A DNA stretch of 64,000 bases from Ascidia mentula (lineage: Eukaryota; Chordata; Ascidiacea; Phlebobranchia; Ascidiidae): NCBI GenBank assembly GCA_947561715.1, contig OX387200.1, forward strand, positions 2,501 to 66,500, written 5' to 3'. The position numbers and the translations under genes are program-made. Below, piece after piece: positions 1 to 11,183 of the stretch; the stretch's first letter is position 1; every line of letters starts with the position of its first letter. Below the pieces are notes generated by a model. That model was given only the letters and a program-made list of their open reading frames with translations. It searched no databases and was not told the DNA's origin.

Positions 1-280
1 TAACCCTAACCCTAACCCTAACCCTAACCCTAACCCTAACCCTAACCCTAACCCTAACCCTAACCCTAACCCTAACCCTAACCCTAACCCTAACCCTAAC
101 CCTAACCCTAACCCTAACCCTAACCCTAACCCTAACCCTAACCCTAACCCTAACCCTAACCCTAACCCTAACCCTAACCCTAACCCTAACCCTAACCCTA
201 ACCCTAACCCTAACCCTAACCCTAACCCTAACCCTAACCCTAACCCTAACCCTAACCCTAACCCTAACCCTAACCCTAAC
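1..280. repeat. Terminal telomere repeat (CCCTAA)n
   Basis: About 46 uninterrupted copies of TAACCC run from the first base to about 280. This is the vertebrate-type TTAGGG telomere, here with the C-rich strand reading 5'->3', as expected at the left end of a chromosome. After 280 the array decays into CTAACAACTAACAACC-like variants. The purity of the array and its position at the sequence end make this a true chromosome end and not an interstitial tract. Confidence 0.98.
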
Positions 281-440
281 AACTAACAACCCTAACAACC
301 AAATTTTATTTATGCTAACACGGCATTTCAAAAATTTCCTAACCCTACCCGGCGTACCAAAATTTTATTTATGCTAACACAGCGTTTCAAAATTTCTTTT
401 CTCTCACACATCGTTTCAAAAATTTAATTACCCGCCGGAA
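281..440. repeat. Subtelomeric degenerate repeat units
   Basis: Directly inside the telomere lies a short run of related units. Each starts with a telomere-like CTAACMC or CTCACAC, followed by a GGCGTTTCAAAAATTT-type core. Cores are visible near 324, 352, 386 and 411, and a longer AAATTTTATTTATGCTAACAC segment is repeated 59-60 bases apart (from about 300 and 360). The units look like diverged telomere-associated repeats. Two further units of the same kind recur at 6060-6116. Confidence 0.75.
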
Positions 441-1733
441 CAAAGTTGTCTTCTCAAATCTGTTTCAACTCGCTTTTATCCAGGACACTCTAGAGATCAC
501 AACGTTTTTCCCAAACCATACAGATATGAATTGTGTATAAGCTGCAGACAGATGACCAGCTGGTGTGACTATCAGCCGACTTTGCTGACCAAACGGCCAA
601 GCAAAGACTTCCTATAGATATAATTTAAATTTAGCAAGGACAAGCAGAGCACGGGGATAAGCAATTTTAACAAATGATATTTGGGACACACCTCCAGATT
701 CAAAATCTGGTAAGACACGCCAGCATCTGTGGATGACCATGTGTTGGATGTTCTCAAGAAAAAGTTTGAATGGAAACTAACTCCTCTTACCAATGCCTTT
801 GTTCTTTAGCAACTGATTGATCCACATTGGTAGTTGATGCCAGTTTTGAGCAAATACTATCACAGTACCATGAGTTGATGCTTCGATTCGGATCGGACTA
901 AACTCCTTGCTTTTCTGACAGAACGGCATGGAGGAAAATTTTGTGACAAAAAACCCTAATGACCAACTACATGACTAGCATTTACCATCCTGACAAAATA
1001 TTTCAAAAATACGAATTGTGAACTAAATACAACAAAAAGCGGTTAAGCAAATATAACAACTGTTGCCTACTGGAGAGATTTTTGTAACAAAATTTACCTC
1101 TACACCATTTTATCATAAAAGTTAAGAGAATTTTTTTTTAGATAGATATTAAGGTTTATGTGTGGCCTGGAAACCCTTCAAGTTTGTTGATAGCAAAAAA
1201 AGTTAACTCCCAAATAAGCACTGTACTGCACATAACAATTTAGTCACTTATTACTTATGGTACTATGAAGAAAGTTTTTATAATTGGCAAATACTTGAAG
1301 AATGGAGGCCTAATGGTTTTTATTTTACCGGTGGTATACAAAAGGCACCAAGGTAGTACGCAAGAACATTTGCCTACAATGTTTTGCGCAGAAAAACTTA
1401 CCTATAACCTACATTAAAATTTGAAATTATTTAGAATCATACATGTCATGGTTTAAAGGTGGTTTTTCACTTATTGTGCCATAATTGTTTGTTGATGAAA
1501 TGCAGGTGGTTCGTCATAACTGTGCAGGACTTTTTAGTGGCATGTGATATAAATGGTTTGGAACAACTGATCTATAGCAACTAAACCATAAGGAACCTAA
1601 GAATAAAAAGGCTGGCCCAATACTGTAAAAAGCTTTGACACATTTTATTTATTGCAATCATTTTATGATTAATAGTTGTAAACATTATTAAAACTGATGA
1701 CAGCCAAAACATTTGAAATTGAATCTGAAAAGG
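441..1733. other. Subtelomeric stretch with no gene seen
   Basis: AT-rich sequence with only short open frames. None has a recognisable domain, a convincing splice pattern or coding character. I see no tandem or inverted repeat here. Confidence 0.6.
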
Positions 1734-1899
1734 TTTATTGCTGAATACTGCTCTTCTGGCAAACTTTATTTTTATCGATGTTTCGGCTGTTAAGCAGCAG
1801 TCTTTATCAGGAGGTATAAAATGTAAATTAATCAATGCGGACAATGTGGTGGCACATAAACAAATAAAGTTTGCCAGAAGAGCAGTATTCAGCAATAAA
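1734..1899 (-). mobile_element. 38-bp inverted repeat around a hammerhead-like Penelope-type tail
   Basis: Bases 1734-1771 and 1862-1899 are perfect reverse complements (38 bp) separated by a 90-base loop. On the minus strand the segment at about 1775-1811 reads CCTGATAAAG, then a short stem-loop with arms ACTG and CAGC(C), then CGAAACATCGATAAAAA. This resembles the CUGAUGA - stem II - GAAA - cleavage-site layout of the small hammerhead ribozymes found in Penelope-like retroelements. TTTAT upstream could pair with ATAAA downstream as stem I. The core is off consensus (CTGATAA for CTGATGA, and an extra base before stem II), so it is probably an inactive relic. The 90-base loop could equally be a fold-back MITE with a chance match. 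The inverted repeat is certain; the family assignment is inference. Confidence 0.5.
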
Positions 1900-1989
1900 A
1901 TATGCCTGGCAGTGTCAGTAACAATTTACTGGAATTGTTTTCTGCAATATGAGTCAGCATTTTTGTTTTTAGAATTATGAGTAAATCCA

Positions 1990-2813
1990 TTAAGGCCGCA
2001 TCTCTGTATTTCTATGGAAAAGACTTTCCCGGTTGGGAATTGCCCTTCTCGAACTCCTGCGTAACAGAGTAAAATTATGTGTAACAATGCAATGGGCGCC
2101 AGTGTTTTGGTTGAATGAGCGCAGATGAACAGGCTGTTGCCAGGGCGATTTTCAGCGTGTTTGGGGCAGTTTTTGTTTGTTTTTCAGGGTTATTAGTCAG
2201 GCAGTAAATTGGTAGAGGGTGCTGTTGTACATGTAGCTGAAAAACTACCCAAATATTGAGGTTGATTTTGTGAAAAAATGAATCACAGAAAGTATGTTCA
2301 ATTTGTGATTTTCTGTCAGTGCGGACCCTTGGCAAGGAATTGTGGCCAAATTTATAATCGAAATAACTACTTAAACTGCTCCCCCGGGGGCATTTTGACC
2401 CTCTGTTGGCCATTATTTTGGTCAAAAAAGCAGAAAAAAGTGTAGGTTTGTTTTGTGAAAAAATGAATCACAGAAAGTTACCTCCATTTGCGATTAAGTG
2501 AAGCCACCAACCCTCCTCTACACAATTCATGAAGAATTAGATGTCTTGTAATTGTCTTGGGGCCCCACCGGGGCTGTTTGTACACCCCCTAGGACTGACA
2601 ATTTAGCAGTTAGCCTTTGCAAAACCCCCCAATGTGCTGTCTTAATGCAGCTGCAGTCAATTTTTTTTCTGTTCAGCAATAGTAGTCCCCCTTCATGAGT
2701 CATCAGACCCGGCAATTGTTTTTGGCAAACAAGAGAAACTGTAACCAGGTGCACAATAACAAATGACTTCTAAAACTCAATTTTTGGGATTTAATTGAGA
2801 GATGCGGCCTTAA
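1990..2813. mobile_element. TTAA-flanked non-autonomous DNA transposon (piggyBac or Kolobok type)
   Basis: The element is bounded by TTAA target-site duplications (1990-1993 and 2810-2813). Inside them are 12-bp terminal inverted repeats GGCCGCATCTCT (1994-2005) and AGAGATGCGGCC (2798-2809). The 824-bp interior has no transposase-like frame, so it would have to be mobilised in trans. It carries an internal 28-bp direct repeat, TTTTGTGAAAAAATGAATCA plus eight more bases, at 2266-2293 and 2451-2478. A TTAA duplication is typical of piggyBac and Kolobok superfamilies. The GGC terminus is unlike the usual piggyBac CCC, so the superfamily is left open. Confidence 0.72.
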
Positions 2814-2916
2814 GAGTTTTCCTAAGAACAACTTCATAATTCAAAAAACAAATATTATGACTTGACTATTGCTGAAGATTTGTTCCTGAAAAAAAATCAG
2901 GTAAATACAAGGGGTT

Positions 2917-2995
2917 TATGTGCAAAAAAGCCACAATATTGGAAAGCTGCCAACACGGCATGTAGCTTTCCAATATTATGGGTTTTTCCACATAC
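2917..2995. repeat. Imperfect hairpin (about 32-bp arms)
   Basis: The left arm TATGTGCAAAAAAGCCACAA and onward to AGCT (from 2917) is nearly mirrored by the right arm ending in CCACATA (to about 2993). The shared core CAATATTGGAAAGCT / AGCTTTCCAATATTA flanks a short loop, GCCAACACGGCATGT, that can itself pair GCC with GGC. It could be a tiny MITE or a transcribed hairpin. I see no target-site duplication and no gene context that would decide. Confidence 0.5.
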
Positions 2996-5900
2996 ATTGC
3001 ATTGGTGTTTTTGCCTTTAGCACTATCGGTTACCAAGCAGATCCGTTTGGCCATGCGCTCCACAGTGGTTCGTCGTCTCTGTTGTTCGGTATAGAGTACC
3101 CAACAGATCGACGTTGACCGAAAGGTACCACAAAGTGGAAATTAGTGTACCCGCTAGTGTAAAAGCTAGCACAGTGCCACTGTCAACAGCTGCACTAATG
3201 AGACCTTACAGGTCGAAACAGTGTGTGTATAAGAGGTTTGTTGTTAGCTTTCTGAGAATGTATTACATTTTTAAGTATTTATACCACACAAACTATTTTT
3301 ATGCAAAAGAGCTGAACTGATGTGACTTATATGTCGAAACAATGTGAACATCTACAGCTTTTGGGTAATACCCAAGCCAGTAACACTATCAGATGCCAAG
3401 TAGTCAGTTGGTCAACCAATGGAAAGAAAGGTACCACATAGTGTAATCTCCATGCTTGCTTGTTTTAAAAATACCACCTTGTAGGCATTCCACATTTATT
3501 TGTTTAAATATGTTCTAAGAATGTTTATTTACTGTTGTTAATATCCCAAATCTTACAAACCACACAATTATGTCACATTTTATATTCATAGTTTGCATAA
3601 TAACTGTCTGATGTATATTGTTATTGCTATACATGTAGTAGCCCATTAATGCAGAGAACAGTTTAAACACGAAATTTTCCCACATTATTTACATGCTTAA
3701 TATTTACTATGCTGACCTCACACAAAAACATTCCTTTTTAAGAATTACAGGTGACGATACACTGTTTTAACCTTTACGAACGGAACAACCAACAACAGAA
3801 AACAGCGGTGATATAATTTTGTGAAAAACACTTTTTGAAATTATTGATTGTTTTAGGAAACTGAATAAACCTCCACAGCGATTTATTTAAAAACATTTTT
3901 TTCCAAACTGGCAATAAACAAAAAAATAATAGTATTGATGTTATTTATTCTGTACATCCTTTTCTGCAGAATGCAAATAAGAAGGGGGAATCTCATCTTA
4001 GTCTATTAAGGTAAAACGGACCTTTTTACCAAGTTTGAAAATGAGGTAATATTTTCCAAACTAATGTACGTAATTGATTGAAGATTTGCCACAAAAAGCA
4101 ATGGCTTTTTTCAAAACCTAATAGTTTTAGGTTAAAGCGTGCAGGTAAAACCTAAAAAATATATGTTTTTTCCATCTTACCTGAAACTACCAAAAAATGT
4201 AAAATACCAGGAAAGCTTTAACTCACAATGAATGTACTTGAAAATAAAGGTTTGTTAACTTTGTTCACGTTAGCCTGCCTACAGTTAACAACTTAACATA
4301 AACTTCCACTTGCACTGGGAAAACGTTTCTCTCGGCGCCAAATTATCGAATGATAATTGGTTGTGACGTCACGATTTAATCAAGCGTGTCCACCTGCATG
4401 TTAACTGTTGTTTCAAATTGGGTTTAGATTTATTGTGGATAAAGCAATGACTAATGTTTACCAAACTTTTTGACTACTCTTTTCTGCGGTGTTTGTAAGT
4501 GGCGAATAGTGTATGGGCACTGTGGAACTTTACATAGTGTCAAGTCTACCAAGCCAGTTTATCTTTAATTCTCTCCATATAACTTGCACAGTGTAATCAT
4601 TGGGATTAATCATCTCCCAACTTGAAAAGAAACTACAATGATCTGTGGATGAAACTGCACGAAAACTCCATCCACAGATTCTCGGATTTCCAGTTGGATT
4701 TCCCTTGAAGGAGGGATGTTTATGTTTTATACCCAGAGTATAAATCTTAAGCCCATGAGTCCAACAAGTGACAGTCACTGCTGCATTTTTATTGTTTGGC
4801 AAAGTTTTTGATAATTCCCCCGAATGCACGTAAATGTATAATTATATGTACACGGTCACTCGCACAAGGCAATATCATGTTTCAAAACAAAGGCTGGAAA
4901 CTTACTATAGCAGCATCCTCACTTGTTCTAGCTACGAGCCGCCACTGGTGTTGGCAATAATTTAGAAAGACTGCTTTACCAAATATTTGCAACACACGCT
5001 TTCCCTCCGAGCTCAACCCGGTGAAACTAATGGCGTAACACACTGAAATGCGCGCAAGGTGGGAAAAGAAGAACTGATAAGCCGTCGGTCAAACCCTTGT
5101 TTCTGTGAAGAACGTCGTTAGTAGGATTAACCAGGTTATTGTGTTGTCCAGTAGTTTCTATAGCAAGTCTTGATGTCCCCTCTCTTACAACATCACCATG
5201 ACCGTAAAACATGTTTTTATGCAGAGGAAGAACGCCATTGCAGTTTCCTCATCACTATTACAATGGCACGCAAACAATCATTGATAAATTAGTGCAGATT
5301 TGTATGCAAGGATTGCTGGCACTTTGAACGTAACGTGCCTTCCGTGTAATTACACCCTTGATGTTCTTGCCTGCGCCTTGTTGTATTTCAGCTGTTCAAT
5401 GTGCGAGCTTTAGTTCTGTGTTCCTCAACAGGTATTAACTTACATTAAGCTCCCTTGAACCCGGATTCCGTTTCAATAAAATCCATCCGAAGGTTTCGAC
5501 TATTCAAGAGAGATAAAATCCAAGCATGGAACAATATTTACCTCGGACGAAGGATGTAACAGCTGTTCCAAATGCAGCCAAAGTGTTCAAATTGTCACGG
5601 ACTACCTTGCTTTATTGGAAGACTTCAAAACCGGATTAACAAACTACGTGTTATACAGAGCTTAATGGCTTGTATGTGGTGGAAAATAATGGTCATGACT
5701 TCATCGTAACCGCGTCAAATGAACTCTATGAAAAGACGCCAGGTATCTGCTGGTCAGAAGACAGCAGACAAACGGCGCAAGTGTGCATGAATATTTCCGT
5801 GCATCAAAGCTTGTGAACCCGAACCTCAAAGTTTGAATAATACAAATTCTTGCTTTGACTCAGTTTGTAGAGTTTCTCAAACTGTGCGCTGTGAAGCGGG

Positions 5901-6059
5901 CTGCAGTGTTCCACGAAAAATTTTATTTCCTTATAGGCCACCATTGTCGTCTATTACAGCACTAGTTACGAACGAACAACATTCAGAACCAAAGCATCCC
6001 TGAATCAAATCCATACGTTCACCAAACCAGGGCCACCTGTTGTTTCCTTTCACCTTAGT
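2996..6059. other. Subtelomeric stretch with no supported gene
   Basis: Only short unrelated frames are present. Two weak items are noted: a consensus CRE palindrome at 4364-4371, and a 37-codon frame at 5526-5639 resembling a helix-turn-helix. Neither is enough to call a gene. Confidence 0.55.
4364..4371. promoter_or_regulatory. Consensus CRE palindrome TGACGTCA
   Basis: An exact TGACGTCA (CREB/ATF-type) site lies 30 bases downstream of an E2F-like GGCGCCAAAT (about 4334). The pair resembles a small promoter, but no convincing transcript unit starts nearby on either strand. Function is conjectural. Confidence 0.25.
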
Positions 6060-6116
6060 ACCCTCACACGGCGTTTCAAAAATTTGCTTTCGCTTACCCG
6101 TCGTAACAAATTTCCA
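6060..6116. repeat. Outlying copy of the subtelomeric repeat unit
   Basis: CCCTCACACGGCGTTTCAAA and the following AATTTG match the units at 340-440. The next segment, CTTACCCGTCGTAACAAATT, is a second diverged unit. The order of units matches 396-440 (CTCACACATCGTTTC..., then CCCGCCGGAACAAAG). Its presence 6 kb inward suggests that the subtelomeric repeat domain extends at least to here. Confidence 0.65.
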
Positions 6117-7182
6117 TTTCCACCGTTCAAAGCTGCCTTCATCACGTTTCATCTTTCTTATCAATCATGTTGTGATCATTGCAGGATTTCTGGAAGACCC
6201 GTATCTTCAGAAGCTTTTTCCTGTATGTTATTAAACCCCAGACAATATTTTGAAATGTTATAATTTTGGAACAAGTCTTCCTTTAAAAGTTTTTTTTGAA
6301 ATGTGACGTATTTGTCACACTGGTCCAGTTCTGAAACAGTAAAATCACCTTTACAATTGGAAAAATGTTATTGACAGGCAATTTTTACAAGCTTTACTTT
6401 TTAACCTTTGTACTACACTTATTGATATAGACCTTTGAGTTACGTAACTATAACATTTTTATTTCTGTTCCACACCCATGAAAGTTACGGAAACTGATAA
6501 TGCAAAATATAATTTCTGTGTGTAAACATCAACTGAGCTATCTGCATCATCGTTGTTTCGACCTGCTGGCATAGAAATATAACTTGCGATACCGATCGAC
6601 AGCCTGTCAGGGTATCTTGGTACCAACAGATCCAAATGTGTTTCACCAGTCTGCAATAGTGATCAAATGTCGCGAGCATATCAAATCCGGATTAACCGAA
6701 GTTTACAGTTCAGTAAACAGAAGACTCAGCAGATGTAAAAACTCAACAAAATCTTTAACACTGACGATTAGGAAATTATTTGGAATTGTTGCAGTGGTTT
6801 CTTCCGCTTCAAGACCATCCATGGCGAAACGGAATTGGTTTCACAAACTGTGGAGGAGGTAATGGCTTTCTTGTCACTGAAGGTGAAGTTTGTTCGATCT
6901 AATAAAAACAAACGTTTTATAAGGGCTGAGTGATCGTCAACTTCACACATTGTCTTCTTTATCAACCTAAAAGTTTTAAATCGTAATCATTACAAATTTT
7001 ACTTGTTCCATATGTGGCGTGGATAGAATGGTTTGTATGGTTGCGCTTCTGTTGTTTGTATCCTTGTTTGTTTTGTTATTTTCCTAAAATAAATCTTGTT
7101 TTGGGGTTGGTCGTAAAAGCAGCGGTAAAAATTTAGAGGCCAACATTGTTTCTTTAAAAACAAAACAAAAACACAAATGAAT
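6117..7182. other. 3' flank of the adhesion GPCR gene
   Basis: This 1.07-kb stretch lies downstream of the stop codon of the minus-strand GPCR gene and should contain its 3' UTR. A minus-strand AATAAA (TTTATT at 6458-6463) is one possible polyadenylation signal. No other coding sequence is convincing. Confidence 0.4.
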
Positions 7183-10100
7183 TTAGAAATCAAAAAAACT
7201 TATTTGAATAATTTCTGAATCTTGACGTACAAGGTTCGGATCGGGAGAATCGAACTTCCTAGCAAGCTTAAAAGTATTTCTGTATCGACGGCCAAGGGGC
7301 TTTCCCCATGCGTTCCTCACCGATTCTTGCCGAACACAGAACAACACGAATAAAAATAACCCCTGCAATGCATAGTACGTCACAGTGGTTAAATCATTCC
7401 ATTTTCACTTAAACAAATAACAATAACGACACTATAGAAACTTGCATGTTACCTGGAGGGAATTGAATACAGTAAAGAGCAGGGAAAAAACAAAATTGCT
7501 TTCATCATCTTTGGTCAAAAGCATGGCAAAACCAAAGACCCAAGGCAGGCCTAACACAAAAATCATACACATGGCTCGACGACCCGCCATAGAAATCCGG
7601 TGAAGGTTGACATGTTGACGAAATACCTGCAAAGGTCAAAGGTTAAATTCAGTTAGAGAAAATAACGTATGTTTGATAACTTTGTGGTAATTCACCTTGG
7701 AGCGAAAAGTTATATTGTACATGATGGTGAAAAATATTACAAAATTAATGAGCAGAATTAAGGCCACCGGAATGACGACAGAATAAAGAAGGGAGTCCAT
7801 TGCGATCCAGCAATATCTCTCGCTTTGGTAGAGGTTGCGATCTGTCACGTTTGCTAATGTAGCTACAAAAGCAGCAGGAAGCACTGAGAAATGAAAGTTG
7901 CCACTATGAAGAAATATATCACGGTTATATCACTGGCGAGCAAGACAATAGAAAAATCCCCGTTAGCGTGATTTCCGCTTCAGTTCAATCGGGGTCACGT
8001 GACAAACCGTCTCCTGGCTGAATCACCGCTGACGTTTATCGGTTAGACTTACACGAACCTTATAACAAACATTACTTCCCCAGTAGGCTGGTGGTTACAT
8101 ACTATATAGAAAACAGTATATACTATATTACATAATTAACAACATTCATGTAACAGCAGGTAAGGCGTTGCGGCTATCTTCCAAACCTCACCATAACACA
8201 ACACACAGGCTACGTAGATGAACGTTTTCTCGTCTCCACTTCCAGTCTTGGCGAGTACCAACGTCCGGAAGAGGAGAACAGATTCTGCCAACATCCAAGC
8301 CCACGAGAGGAGGACTGCGTAATGAAGGATTGTTGTAATAACAAAGCAAAATACTGGAAGATGTGTTCGTTCGATTCCGATGAGAAACGATGAGTTTAGC
8401 AGCACAAGAGAGAAGCAGAGATGGATAAGAATTTGTTGTGGGAGTTTGCTTCTGAGATGTCTGCGTCACAACAATTTAAAGTGACGCGTGACAAATAATT
8501 AACATTTTGAGAACATACTTGAAGTAAAGGTAGGTTACGATTGTGGCTAGCAGGCATGCGATTGAAACTGCGCAGCCCGTAATGGTCAAATATGTCAGGT
8601 AGGGTGGGTGGTAGTACTCGTCTAGACTCTGCAAAAACCAAACTTGATGAAGTTTTCGCCTTGAGTACAAATCGAACAGATCAATATATTTAGAGGGACT
8701 TTGATTGATTTTTTTTATTCAAAACTCTAACTTGTTTCCAAAATACCAAAACTTACCAAAATAACTGCGAAATGAGTCATGTGATTGCACGAACATGTGA
8801 TCAGTGATTGCTCATGCGTAACCTCTTCTTTTCCCTCTACTGTACAGCCTTCATCGGACCAAACAATGTTGCTCGGATCCCAAAACACACATTTTATTGT
8901 TGGTTTTAAAACCTTTCTCTCACCCGAAAGTGCATAACGACCATAAGTAGAGTTGCTACCGCTGGAAAGCGACACCTTGTGGTTCGTAACAACTTTATTT
9001 CGTAGATTTTTCAATTTGGCTCCTTTTACTTCCAACGAAATCACATGACTGATGACGTCGTTTGCCATGTGACGTGAAGGGCCTTCCCCGAATTTGCTTA
9101 TTTTTGATGGATCTGAATGTTCCACAAACAAGGTTGATGTTTTGTATAAAACTATGTTGGCTTGGACGTTGCGCAGATTGTAATCCGTCATTGCTTCCAA
9201 AAGTAATCGCGACGATAGAACGGCACCGCTCGCTTTCTTCGATTCCTTAACGTTCTCTCCCACCACAACAACACTGTCGTCTTTTCTGGCATCACATGTC
9301 AAGTTTTTTATCTCGATTCCGATATTCTTCTGATCTATTTTGAGGTTTCCCTGAAAATTATAAACATTTACGTTTTCCGCACACGAAAGTTACAGAGTTA
9401 ATTGCTAGCGTCGAAACATTATTTTATAGGAAATCTTTTATGGTTCCGAACCTGTGACACGTTGTATTGATTAATAACCGTTTCCACGGCGACGATGACG
9501 TCGTGTGATGACGTTGCATCAAGTATATCAGCGGAAACTTCGAGAAGATCGTTAAGTTTGCTGGATATCTGGTTAACGGCTTTAGAATCAACACAGCAGC
9601 CTTGGTATTGAAGGGTGACAATCCGATGCACCAGTTGTTTGGCTTCTTTGGTCGTGTAAGTTCTTGGGTCTGCATACAGTTTGAACAATGTGAAGTTTGC
9701 AGCAATTCCACGAGTAATTTGCATGTTTGTTTACATTAAGTTGGCATGTTTCTAGAAATATTTTTTAACCTGTAAATCCAAATACAAGTAAATAACCGCG
9801 ATCGACCGAAACAACATGCATAGTTTGAAACATCCTAGAATGCAGCACAGGAATAACCTTTGTCTTGGCATATAAAGTGCTTGTTCAAATCACAGTAAGT
9901 ATCGTCCCACTGCCACTTGTATGCCCGCCAAAGCTGGATACAAAATGCGTCAGGTGTATTCGGTTCGTTCGTAACCCAGTTCGTGTAACTACATGAAAAG
10001 GAGTTTGGTTAGATTCGAACGAAACCATCCAAAAATGTAAGCTGTTGTAACTTTAAACCGCACCACAATTTCGTTCTTATGGCGGGTTATTATAGTAATA

Positions 10101-10631
10101 TTTACTTCGTTGCATTAAGCTGTGCTGAATTGCTGATCCAATATACCGGTCTTGGGTGCGAAGTATTTTTCAATTTCAAACCAATCCATACTCCCTCGTT
10201 TACTTTCGATCTGTCCCAGGGCATCGAGCTGTTTTGCAAGATTTTGTACAAAAACAAACTTGTTTTCTGATTTCGAGGCTCTGTGAGAATGGAACCAGTT
10301 TGCGCGCAGATACTCGCACTTTCCGTAAAAGATTTTGGGTCCTTGGACAACCTGTATCTCATTCCTTGGTTTGTAGCAAGTAATTGAAAGGTCTCATCTG
10401 GTCCCAAATCGATGCAATTTGCTGCAAATGAAAGTGGATTTGGCAACTGGTGACATATCGTCTGCTATGACACTTTATTCAAAACACAGCTTCAGAACGA
10501 TCGAATATAAGAGAAACATTGGCTGTCGGACGAGTTCTACACTTACATCAAAACACTCAAAACACAAAAAATTTCTTACCGGAAATTCCAAATATTATTA
10601 TGGAAACAACCACACTCCTTGTATGCTGCAT
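7183..10631 (-). CDS. Adhesion GPCR with N-terminal C-type lectin domain
   Basis: Ten exons on the minus strand join in frame to 740 residues: 10580-10631, 10106-10421, 9858-9988, 9452-9669, 8757-9350, 8519-8628, 8192-8451, 7696-7883, 7453-7626 and 7183-7362. Each intron has GT/AG ends and matching phase. The chosen ATG is followed by a hydrophobic signal peptide (residues 1-17). Residues 18-166 form a C-type lectin fold: WIGL at 96-99, EPN at 131-133 (the mannose-type sugar/calcium triplet), WDD at 150-152, and cysteines at 56, 139, 155 and 163. Residues 167-437 look like a GAIN domain ending in a classical GPS: C393, W396, W403, C408, C425 and C427, with HMT at 429-431, so self-cleavage is expected between M430 and T431. 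This would leave a tethered agonist starting THFAVIL. Seven membrane spans follow (about 446-695), with the adhesion/secretin-type FNSLQG at TM7 and a short cytoplasmic tail. The family couples adhesion to G-protein signalling at the plasma membrane; ligand and G protein are unknown. The start of the fourth exon (9669) is the least certain boundary. Confidence 0.92.
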
Positions 10632-11183
10632 GTTTTAATTGAGTCACTCCCGTGTAAATGCCAGACTTGAGATTACGAAAATCTATCGCCTACTACAGCG
10701 AAGCCATGATACAATCAGTAAACCTGCCACGATCAAATATAACAGCGTGCGCGACAGTGACGAAAACCCAGTGCACATTCATGAAATCACGTTCTTAATA
10801 TATTTATCACCTGTCTTATGACGTCAACATCCGGGTTACCTTCCCAGTGGTTTAAATGTGAGTTGCATGCAATGACTCAGCACCTAAACTAAAAACTCGC
10901 GCGACCCTAACAGGTAGTTTTCCTTTTATATAAGTCTGGGCTTTTCATAATCATGTGGTACATTTCTTATATTGCTTAGTATTTTAAATCCCGAAAAAAA
11001 GACCCAAATTAAATATTCACTTTACTTAAAATAATAAAAGGAATAAGTTTAAAGCCCATGTTATAACTTTAACATGCAAAAAAAACAGGCAACAAAAATT
11101 AACATGGATATTTTGCATTGCTTTGTTTTAAAATGAAATAATAAACGTATTCTTCTATCACGGCCTGCAGTTGATTCGTCTAT
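10632..11183. other. Upstream flank of the GPCR gene
   Basis: The gene's promoter should lie here, on the minus strand. No TATA box stands out. The sequence becomes very AT-rich toward 11000-11150. No gene is seen. Confidence 0.4.
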
